Shown here: one piece after another, positions 1 through 6,600 of the stretch
How positions within the stretch are numbered: position 1 is the first letter of the stretch
How the letters are laid out: each line of letters opens with the position of its first letter
Program-made: the position numbers and the translations under genes
Notes under the pieces: generated by a model
What the model was told of the DNA's origin: nothing
Databases searched by the model: none
The model's input: the letters and a program-made list of their open reading frames with translations, nothing else
Assembly (NCBI GenBank): GCA_021796315.1
Contig: JAJYOH010000344.1
Coordinates: forward strand, 1-6,677
Origin: Chloroflexota bacterium
GTDB taxonomy: Bacteria; Chloroflexota; Anaerolineae; Anaerolineales; Villigracilaceae
Reading direction: 5' to 3'
DNA: 6,677 nucleotides

Positions 1-188
1 TTTTCAGTGGAGTCGGCAAGGCTGGAAAGGTCCGCTCCAAGATGGCGGAAAGCTGGGCGGGCATCTACGATGAAAGCGGAGAACTTTTAGCAGAAGCCAA
101 CGCACTGCACATCAACGTGCCGGACGATCAATTTGATTTATCAAAGCTGGATGATCTGGGCTGGAAAGTTTACCCGGAAGAAAAATAG
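1..188 (+). CDS. PaaI-type hotdog thioesterase, C-terminal part (5' end outside window)
   Basis: The reading frame is open from base 3 and ends at TAG 186-188, giving 61 C-terminal residues. The visible part contains KVRSKMAESWAGIYDESGEL followed by LAEANALHINVP and ends in LGWKVYPEEK. An alternating strand pattern with a turn at DESGELLAEA is typical of the last beta-strands of hotdog-fold acyl-CoA thioesterases of the PaaI/4HBT group, which hydrolyse acyl-CoA thioesters in the cytoplasm. The catalytic Asp/Glu region and the start lie upstream of the window, so the substrate cannot be judged. An intrinsic terminator begins 9 bases after the stop, so this gene closes its own transcription unit. 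Family assignment is from recognition of the C-terminal pattern only. That it is a real coding end is much surer than its exact family. Confidence 0.62.
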   Translation, partial: FSGVGKAGKVRSKMAESWAGIYDESGELLAEANALHINVPDDQFDLSKLDDLGWKVYPEEK

Positions 189-196
189 AATTTATC

Positions 197-236
197 AGAC
201 AGGTATCTTGTATAATACAGAGTACCTGTCTTTTTT
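197..236 (+). terminator. Intrinsic (rho-independent) terminator of the thioesterase gene
   Basis: A perfect 9-bp inverted repeat, AGACAGGTA (197-205) with TACCTGTCT (223-231), is followed by a T run at 231-236. The 17-base loop can pair further (TGTA 209-212 with TACA 216-219), so the hairpin is almost continuous. It lies 9 bases after the thioesterase stop and only 10 bases before the next start codon. It should stop upstream transcripts, which means the next gene needs its own promoter. Confidence 0.8.
211..216 (+). promoter_or_regulatory. Candidate -10 box inside the terminator loop
   Basis: A perfect TATAAT lies in the loop of the terminator hairpin, preceded directly by TTG. Transcription would begin near base 223 and give a leader of about 20 bases carrying the GGAG ribosome site (237-240). 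No good -35 hexamer is visible at 16-18 bp spacing (the 17-bp position reads GAATTT). The box may be chance in an AT-rich loop, but a promoter must exist somewhere close if the terminator is efficient. Confidence 0.3.
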
Positions 237-245
237 GGAGCCAAC

Positions 246-1031
246 ATGATCACTCAATATTATCGACCCAAATCCCTGGACGAAGCCCTGACCCTCCTTG
301 CACAAACCAATACTGTTCCTCTGGGCGGCGGGACGCTTCTTTCCCATCCGACAACGGATTCCGTTGAAGTGGTTGACCTTCAAGCCCTCAGCCTGAACTC
401 GATAAAGAAAAACGGAAACAACCTTGAGATCGGCGCAACAGTCACGCTCCAGCAACTGATGGAAAATGAGAACTGTCCTGACGCGTTGAAGCAAGCCATC
501 AAACTCGAAGCGCCGCTCAACATCCGCAACACAGCCACCGTTGCCGGGACGATCGTCGCCAGTGACGGACGTTCCACGTTCGCAACTTCATTGCTTGCCT
601 TGGATGCGAAACTCGAACAAGCGCTATTTGATAACTCGAAAGTCGAATATCGAGTTTCAAATCTCGGCGACTTTCTTCCTCTGCGCTCCAAAAACCTGAT
701 CACAAAAATCATTTTTCCCACCAACATAAAATTTGCATTTGAATTTGTCTCACGCACGCCCGCGGACAAGCCCATCGTGTGCGCCGCGCTCGCTCAATGG
801 AATTCAGGCCGCACACGACTCACGCTCGGCGGCTACGGAAAATCTCCGCTGCTCGCCATGGATGGAGGCCCTCACCCCTCCCCCTCTCCCGCTGGGAGAG
901 GGACAGAGGGTGAGGGAATCGAATCTGCGGCGCGCAATGCCTATCACGAAGCCAAAGACGATTGGGCATCGGCTGAATATCGCCAGGATGTCGCCGCAAC
1001 GCTGGCAAAGAGATGTTTGGAAAAAATATGA
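246..1031 (+). CDS. FAD-binding subunit of a molybdenum hydroxylase (CoxM/XdhB-like)
   Basis: This 261-residue protein resembles the medium FAD subunit of xanthine dehydrogenase/CO dehydrogenase-family enzymes, which takes electrons from the Fe-S subunit and passes them to an acceptor. The N-terminal PCMH-type FAD domain shows YYRPKSLDEAL (6-15 region), the first FAD loop PLGGGTLL (25-32), LEIGATVTLQQL (60-71), IRNTATVAGTI (93-103) and SLLALDAKL (115-123). The C-terminal CO_deh_flav_C-like domain includes GGYGKSPLLAMDG (195-207), AARNAY and ASAEYRQDVAATLAKRCLE near the end. The second FAD loop reads TVAGT where the family usually has T(I/V)GG(N/S). Residues about 208-224 are encoded by a palindromic repeat, and without them the protein would be clearly short for a family usually near 280-300 residues. 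The start is supported by GGAG 237-240, 5 bases upstream. Its stop overlaps the next start. The expected partner subunit lies 2.6 kb downstream (3611). FAD binding itself is uncertain. Confidence 0.86.
   Translation: MITQYYRPKSLDEALTLLAQTNTVPLGGGTLLSHPTTDSVEVVDLQALSLNSIKKNGNNLEIGATVTLQQLMENENCPDALKQAIKLEAPLNIRNTATVAGTIVASDGRSTFATSLLALDAKLEQALFDNSKVEYRVSNLGDFLPLRSKNLITKIIFPTNIKFAFEFVSRTPADKPIVCAALAQWNSGRTRLTLGGYGKSPLLAMDGGPHPSPSPAGRGTEGEGIESAARNAYHEAKDDWASAEYRQDVAATLAKRCLEKI
869..916 (+). repeat. Palindromic repeat copy 1, inserted in frame within the FAD subunit gene
   Basis: A 48-bp nested palindrome. The outer arms are CCCTCACCC (869-877) and GGGTGAGGG (908-916). The inner hairpin is CCCTCTCCC (882-890) and GGGAGAGGG (894-902) with a 3-base GCT loop. 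It encodes 16 residues rich in Pro, Ser, Gly and Glu, without a stop, between AMDG and the conserved AARNAY segment. Related half copies lie at 3335-3367 and 3562-3593. Repeats of this CCCTC/GGGAG type are widespread REP-like elements. Its presence inside a coding sequence is read directly from the sequence, and how it arrived is inferred. Confidence 0.85.
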
Positions 1032-1660
1032 TTGAAGTCTGGTACATCCGACATGGCGAAAGTGAAGCAAACGCAGGCTTGGCCACAGACAATCCTGAAA
1101 CTATAGAATTGACGAAACTCGGAAAAAGTCAAGCGTTTAAAGTTAGTAATGCCTTTGAGAAGAAACCAGATTTAATCGTCACATCAAAATACAAACGGGC
1201 AATGCAGACTGCCCAACCAACTCTACAAAAATTTCCGAATACATCGTTTGAAATTTGGGATGTTCATGAGTTTACATATTTATCGCCAACCAAATTACAA
1301 AGCACCACACAATTAGAGCGCAAACCATTGTCGCTTTCGTATTGGGAAAAGAGCGACCCAAGCTATGTTCACGGCGAGGGAGCAGAATCGTTTGAAAGTT
1401 TTATAAATCGCGTCCGGAATACCCACGACAAATTAAAAAATATTGATGATGGTTTTGTCGCCATGTTTTGTCACGGCTTCGTTATCAAAGCTTTTCTTTG
1501 GTCAAATATGTTAGGCACTTTCAAAGCTTCTTCCGAGTACATGAAAAATTTTTATTCTTTTCACAAAGCGTTCGATTTTTGCAATTGTGGAATTGTCAAA
1601 GCTGAATATCATGCCGATAAAAATTTATACAGCGGAATCATCACAAGCCATTTGAATTAA
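1028..1660 (+). CDS. Histidine phosphatase family (phosphoglycerate mutase-like) protein
   Basis: This 210-residue cytoplasmic protein belongs to the histidine phosphatase superfamily, which transfers phosphate through a phosphohistidine. The N-terminal motif YIRHGESEAN puts Arg8 and the nucleophile His9 close to the start. SKYKRAMQTAQP holds Arg57, Glu81 follows in DVHEF as likely proton donor, and FCHGFVIKAF supplies the second His149. All core residues are present, so it should be active; the substrate is unknown (sugar phosphate, nucleotide or phosphoprotein). I chose ATG 1028 over the in-frame ATG 1013. It overlaps the previous stop as ATGA, has GGA at 1019-1021 with 6-base spacing, and puts RHG at the usual distance from Met1. 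The gene is AT-rich: rows 1381-1440 and 1501-1560 are 35% and 30% GC, while 2461-2520 in the next gene is 60%. This suggests acquisition by transfer. It has no evident link to the hydroxylase apart from position. Confidence 0.88.
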   Translation: MIEVWYIRHGESEANAGLATDNPETIELTKLGKSQAFKVSNAFEKKPDLIVTSKYKRAMQTAQPTLQKFPNTSFEIWDVHEFTYLSPTKLQSTTQLERKPLSLSYWEKSDPSYVHGEGAESFESFINRVRNTHDKLKNIDDGFVAMFCHGFVIKAFLWSNMLGTFKASSEYMKNFYSFHKAFDFCNCGIVKAEYHADKNLYSGIITSHLN

Positions 1661-1698
1661 CACCGCTAAAAAATATTGGTAATCAAAGGAATTGGCAA

Positions 1699-3348
1699 AT
1701 GAAACAATATCGCTGGATCATCCTCGGCATCATCGCCAGCCTCGTCATCGCCGCAGGCGCGTACTTCTGGGCCACCGCTATGATGAATTCACTTTACGCT
1801 TTCCGCTCGCCGCTCAAAGATAACCCGCCTGTGCCGGGGTCGGCGCTCGGCCAGCCACTCACCCATCGCGTGGTCTTTGTGTTGATCGACGCGCTGCGCG
1901 ATGACACGTCGCACAAAACAAATGTGATGCCATTCTTAAATCAACTTCGCAGTCAGGGCGCGTGGGCCACAAATCACAGCCGCGTGCCTTCGTATTCCGA
2001 GCCGGGATATTCCGTGCTGATGACCGGCGCATGGCCTGATCTCAGCGATGGCCCCGCCATGAATCTCGATTACGCCGACATCCCGACCTGGACGCAGGAT
2101 AATCTTTTCACTGCCGCGCAGCGTGCCGGACTCAAGACCGCTGTCTCAGGTTTCAACTGGTTCGAGAAATTAATTCCGCAAAGCGCGGTCACCGATTCTT
2201 TTTACACCGCCGGCGAAGATAAAGCCGCAGACATTGATGTGGTCAATGCCGCGTTGCCGTGGCTCAAGGCCAAGCAGGATCAATTCATTTTGATTCATAT
2301 CGATCAAGTGGATTACGCCGGACATCACGAAGGCGGACCGCAATCCCCGAATTGGGACGCGGCCGCAACTCGCGCCGATGGCCTGCTCAAACAAATCGTC
2401 TCGACCCTCGACCTTTCAACGGACACCGTTATCGTCGTCTCTGACCACGGCCAGATCGACCGCGGCGGACACGGCGGTCAGGATCCGATCGTTTTGCTCG
2501 AACCTTTTGTCGCAACTGGAGCCGGGATCAAACCGGGGCAATATCCAGACGGCAACATGACCGATGTCGCCACAACCACTGCCGCCCTGCTCGGACTCAA
2601 CATTCCCGCCGATAGTGAAGGCATCGTCCGCACGGATATGCTGAATCTCACTGCCGATCAACAAGCCAACATAAATTCGGCTTTGCTTGCACAGAAATCA
2701 CAGTTGCTGAAAGATTATCAAACCGCGATTCATTCATCAGTGAATGGAACGAAAACGGATTCAGTCGCTGGAATTTTATCGGCGATGGATCAAGCCAAAA
2801 GTCAGCGCCAAAATTCGGAGCGGATTCCGCGTTTCGTGCTGGCGCTGCTCCTTGCGCTGATCCCGGCCTACGTCCTGATCAAGAAGCGCAGTCCACTTGT
2901 CGCATGGATGTTGGGTGGAGCGATTCTTTACATCGTTCTGTTCAATTATGGCTATGCAGTTTTAGCCGGACGAACATACTCACTCAGTTCGGTCGCCAGC
3001 GCAAGCGACATTATCATGTTCACGGCCAGCACCGCCGCAAGTTCGCTGGTTCTGGCCTGGTTGATCCTTGGATATATCATAAAGTGGTTCAACCTCCCGC
3101 CGCGCGAATCGGCTGAAAAAGTTTTGGCGTTTATTTTCATCACACTCTATTTAATTTCCCTGCCGATTTTGTGGCACTTCGCTTATAACGGTGCGCTTGT
3201 CACATGGACCATCCCCGATATGGCCAGCATGTTCATGGGATTTTTGTCCATCCTGCAAGCATTGGTCATCGCCATGTTTGGATTGATTCTCGTTGGGATC
3301 ACTGCGTTGATTGCAAAATTTTCGAGTAGAAAATCCTCTCCCTTTTAG
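1699..3348 (+). CDS. Membrane-anchored alkaline phosphatase-superfamily phosphodiesterase/phosphotransferase
   Basis: A 549-residue membrane protein. An N-terminal anchor (about 6-28) precedes a metal-dependent catalytic domain (about 55-310), probably outside the membrane. Likely ligands and catalytic residues are Asp64 in VFVLIDALRDD, Ser100 as nucleophile in VPSYSEPGYSVLMTG, Asp205 and His209 in DQVDYAGHH, Asp249-His250 in VVSDHGQ, and His258 in GGHGG. This is the pattern of type I phosphodiesterase/nucleotide pyrophosphatase and GPI ethanolamine-phosphate transferase-like enzymes. After a polar stretch rich in Gln and Ser (about 318-374) come about five membrane segments (near 378-394, 400-422, 437-462, 475-496, 512-539). 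That architecture recalls PIGN/PIGO-type transferases acting on membrane lipids or glycans, although the real substrate is unknown. The start is supported by AAAGGA 1685-1690, 8 bases upstream. The last four residues (SSPF) and the TAG stop lie in a palindromic repeat, so the ancestral C-terminus may have differed. The upstream gap is 38 bases. Confidence 0.85.
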   Translation: MKQYRWIILGIIASLVIAAGAYFWATAMMNSLYAFRSPLKDNPPVPGSALGQPLTHRVVFVLIDALRDDTSHKTNVMPFLNQLRSQGAWATNHSRVPSYSEPGYSVLMTGAWPDLSDGPAMNLDYADIPTWTQDNLFTAAQRAGLKTAVSGFNWFEKLIPQSAVTDSFYTAGEDKAADIDVVNAALPWLKAKQDQFILIHIDQVDYAGHHEGGPQSPNWDAAATRADGLLKQIVSTLDLSTDTVIVVSDHGQIDRGGHGGQDPIVLLEPFVATGAGIKPGQYPDGNMTDVATTTAALLGLNIPADSEGIVRTDMLNLTADQQANINSALLAQKSQLLKDYQTAIHSSVNGTKTDSVAGILSAMDQAKSQRQNSERIPRFVLALLLALIPAYVLIKKRSPLVAWMLGGAILYIVLFNYGYAVLAGRTYSLSSVASASDIIMFTASTAASSLVLAWLILGYIIKWFNLPPRESAEKVLAFIFITLYLISLPILWHFAYNGALVTWTIPDMASMFMGFLSILQALVIAMFGLILVGITALIAKFSSRKSSPF

Positions 3349-3367
3349 GGAGAGGGCAGGGTGAGGA
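3335..3367 (+). repeat. Palindromic repeat copy 2 (right-half type) at the phosphodiesterase stop
   Basis: The inner hairpin CCTCTCCCT (3335-3343) and AGGGAGAGG (3347-3355) with loop TTT is followed by the outer right arm GGGTGAGGA (3359-3367). The matching left outer arm is absent. The hairpin contains the TAG stop (3346-3348) of the phosphodiesterase gene. No T run follows, so it is not a classical terminator, though it could protect the 3' end of the mRNA. Confidence 0.75.
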
Positions 3368-3485
3368 TCAATGCCGCGCTTGCATCGAATCTATCCGCCA
3401 ATTCTTTTGTGCTCACGCGAGCTGCGGCATCCGCACACACCCGCAGAAGCGATTCTGTGGCAACATTTGCGAAACCGAAATCTGA

Positions 3486-3512
3486 TTTACAAATGACGAT
3501 GTAAGGTATAAC
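3486..3512 (+). promoter_or_regulatory. Weak candidate promoter upstream of the fused Fe-S/Mo subunit gene
   Basis: TTTACA (3486-3491) and TATAAC (3507-3512) each match 5 of 6 positions of the housekeeping -35 and -10 consensus. The spacer is only 15 bp, shorter than the preferred 17. Transcription from here would include repeat copy 3 in the leader. The pair could be chance. Confidence 0.2.
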
Positions 3513-3561
3513 ATTCATGCAGTTGTGGATGAAATCATTCAAGTTATTGAAGCAAGACTAT

Positions 3562-3593
3562 CCCCTCACCCCAACCCTCCCCCCTTCGGGGAG
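3562..3593 (-). repeat. Palindromic repeat copy 3 (left-half type) just upstream of the fused subunit gene
   Basis: The outer arm CCCCTCACCCC (3562-3572) is followed by a GC-rich hairpin, CTCCCC (3577-3582) with GGGGAG (3588-3593). The alternative CCC-TTCG-GGG pairing would place a TTCG tetraloop at 3585-3588. The opposite outer arm is missing. The hairpin ends 8 bases before the GGAG ribosome site (3602-3605) of the next gene, so it lies in its 5' leader. Confidence 0.7.
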
Positions 3594-3610
3594 ATGAACC
3601 CGGAGCAACA

Positions 3611-6600
3611 ATGAAATTTACTTTAAACATCAACGGCATCGCACATGAAGTCGACTCTGCGCCATCCGAAACATTGCTGACAATCGTTCGGCGGCTTGGA
3701 TTCTTCGGAGTCAAATTCGGAGACGAGCAAGGCTTGGCCGGTTCGGATACTGTTTTGTTGGATGGCAAACCCGTCAACGCGGGTTCGATGCTGGCAGCGC
3801 AAGCCGAAGGCCATAACATTGTCACCATCGAAGGACTCGGCGAACATCCCGATCAGGGCTGGAAAAAAACCGGCGGTTTGCATCCGCTTCAACAGGCGTT
3901 CATCGAGACCGGCGCGATCCAATGCGGATATTGCACGCCCGCACAAATCCTGGCGGCGAAATCCTTGCTTGAAGAGAATCCAAATCCGAGCGAAGCCGAA
4001 GTGCGCGAAGCAATTTCCGGCGTGTTGTGTCGCTGCACGGGATATGCAAAACCAGTGCAGGCCGTTCTGCGTGCCGCCGCTGTTTTGCGTGGAGATATTC
4101 CGGCGGACGAGAGCGATGCGTCAGCCTGGTTTATGCCGCCAACAACGGAACCCGGCTCGGGGTCTGGCATGAGCGAAACGACCAGTGTGCAGACCAAAGT
4201 CATGCCGAGAGTCGTCGTCGCGCCAAACAAGAATCCGTACGCAGTCGTCGGCAAGCCCGAGAAAAAAGTGGATGCGGTCAAACTCGTGCAGGGCAAGCCA
4301 GCCTTCACCGCCGACATCGACATGCGCGGCATGTTGATCGCAAAAGTTTTACACAGTCCGCACGCGCACGCGCGTATCAAAAAGATCGACGCAACAAAAG
4401 CGCGCGCGCTCGAAGGCGTGGCGGCGGCGCTGACGTGGCAGGATATTCCGCGCGTGGTGTATTCGACCGCCGGGCAATCGGACCCGATCCCCGGCCCGCT
4501 CGATATGTTCTCACTCGACAACAAGGTTCGCTTCGTCGGCGACCGCGTGGCATTTGTCGCGGCTGAGTCGGCGGCGATTGCAGAACAAGCTTTGAAATTA
4601 ATTGAAGTCGAATATGAAGTTTTGGATGCGATCCTTGACCCGGCGGATGCGATGAAACCTGAATCGATTCGCATTCACGATGAACCTGAATATGTGAACT
4701 TCGCCGATTCAGACCCGACCCGTAACCTGGCCGCCGAAATCCGAATCGACATTGGCGACCTTGATAAAGGCTTCGCCGAAGCCGACCAAATTTTCGAAGG
4801 CGTATATAGCGTGCCGAAAGTTCAACAGGCTCATGTTGAACCGCATGTGGTTGTGACGTATTGGGATGAAGATGATCGTCTGGTCATTCGCACATCGACG
4901 CAGGTTCCTTTCCATGTACGGCGCATGATCGCGCCCGTGTTGGGCTTGCCCGTGAAAAGAATCCGCGTGATCAAGCCGCGCATCGGCGGCGGATTCGGCG
5001 GCAAACAGGAAATGTTGATCGAAGATGTGGCCGCGCATTTGACCATCGCCACCAAGCGCCCTGTATTATTCGAATATACGCGCGAAGAAGAATTTCTCGC
5101 CGCGCGTTCGCGCCATCCGATGAAAGTTTGGATGAAGACCGGCGTCAAAAAAGATGGAACGATCACAGCCAACGAAATGAAAGTGTTGAGCGATACCGGC
5201 GCGTACGGCTGCCACGCCTTGACCGTCACCGGCAACACCGGACATAAATCCATGGCGTTGTATGTTGGCGATGGCGAATATCGCAAATCGCCGAATATCC
5301 GATTCCATGCAGACATTGTTTATACCAACACGCCGCCTGCCGGAGCCTATCGCGGGTATGGCGTGCCTCAAGGTTATTGGCCGCTCGAACGTCACATGGA
5401 AAAGATCGCGCGCGCATTAAATCTCGACCCGATAGAGTTCCGCTTGAAGAACGCACTCCACGCCGGAGAATACCATCCATTCTCGACGGCCTGGAATGAA
5501 GGCCGTGAGCCGCGCCCGGAAATCATCCAGACAGTTGGATTGGAACAATGCGTGGCACAAGCCAAAGCTGCCATTGATTGGGATTCGAAATTCAGGAACG
5601 AGGCCTGGCATTCTTTCCATCTTTCTTCTTTCGACGAAAAGAAAGAAGGAAAGACGAAAGAAGGACGATACCGAAAAGGCATCGGCGTTGCAATGGTGAT
5701 GCAAGGCACAGCGATTCCCTATCTCGACATGGGCGGCGCATCGGTCAAAATGAATGACGATGGCTCGTTCAATTTACTGGTCGGCGCAACGGATTTGGGA
5801 ACCGGCTCGGACACGGTCATCGCACAGATGGTGGCCGAAGTGTTGGGCGTTCCGCTCGAAGATATCCTGACGTATTCATCCGACACGGATTTCACGCCGT
5901 TCGACAAAGGCGCATACGCGTCATCGACAACTTATATTTCCGGCACGGCGGCGGTCAAGGCCGCGGAAATGGCCGCGGAGAGAATCAAACAAAGAGCCGT
6001 TGAAATGTTCAAAGTTACAGGTTTGAAGGTCGAACCTTCCAACTTGCAACTTTCCGACCGGAAGGTTATCGCGCCAACCGGACAAAGTATTCCCCTCTCC
6101 GAGATCGCCCTCGATTCGCTCCATCGTAACAATCAAGAACAGATCATGGGCATCGGCTCGTATGTTTCGCCGGTGTCGCCCCCGCCGTTCGCGGCGCAGT
6201 TTGCCGAAGTCACTGTGGATGTCGAGACAGGCCAGGTAACGGTCGATAAACTGGTGATGGCGGTCGATTCGGGCGTCATCATTAATCCGCTCACGGCTTC
6301 CGGTCAGATCGAAGGCGGAATGACTCAGGCGCTCGGCTATGCCGTCTGCGAAGAGATGCGCTTCGACGAAAAAGGCCGCGTCATCGAACGCGACCTTGAC
6401 CGATATCATATTTTCCGCGCGGACGAAATGCCGGAGCTGACGACCATTTTTGTCGAGACGTTCGAGCCTAGCCACCCGTTCGGGGTCAAGGCGGTGGCGG
6501 AGATTCCAATGGACGGCGTTGCCCCGGCTGTCGGCAATGCCGTGCTGGACGCAGTCGGAGTGAACATCGACGAGAATCCGGTTACACCGGAAAAAGTTTG

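Larger units (their letters stand above)
3349..3610. other. 262-bp intergenic region bounded by two inverted half-repeats
   Basis: Repeat copy 2 ends at 3367 and copy 3 starts at 3562, leaving about 194 bases of unassigned sequence. The two copies are in opposite orientation, with their GGGTGAGG/CCCTCACC arms facing inward. Both strands show short open frames in between: a minus-strand frame 3542-3345 and a plus-strand frame from 3486 that ends at TGA 3612-3614, inside the next start. None has a recognisable family match or a convincing ribosome site. The stretch may be a decayed gene remnant or the leader and promoter of the downstream gene. Confidence 0.5.

Noticed and set aside
1013..1027. 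Earlier in-frame ATG for the histidine phosphatase
   Set aside because: It would add five residues before the usual N-terminus and overlap the previous gene by 19 bases, with no properly spaced ribosome site. ATG 1028 with ATGA overlap fits better.
3335..3356. Repeat copy 2 as an intrinsic terminator
   Set aside because: The hairpin is strong, but it is followed by GCAGGG rather than a T run.
3345..3542. Minus-strand open frame of 65 codons in the intergenic region
   Set aside because: There is no Shine-Dalgarno sequence ahead of its ATG, its last residues come from the palindromic repeat, and the sequence matches no family I recognise. Other frames in the same stretch are also open.
3517..3597. 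Short plus-strand frame starting MQLWMKSF
   Set aside because: It has only 26 codons, nearly half from repeat copy 3, and no ribosome site.
3486..3614. Plus-strand frame with a helical-looking stretch, ending in a TGA that overlaps the ATG at 3611
   Set aside because: It begins right after a stop with no start codon before the helical part, and its second half is repeat sequence. It could be the tail of a decayed gene, but upstream frames give no matching body.
3889..4674. Long minus-strand open frame of 261 codons opposite the fused subunit
   Set aside because: It is antisense to conserved Fe-S and hammerhead coding sequence. Its composition is Ser/Ala/Thr-rich without a family pattern, as expected of a shadow frame in GC-rich DNA.
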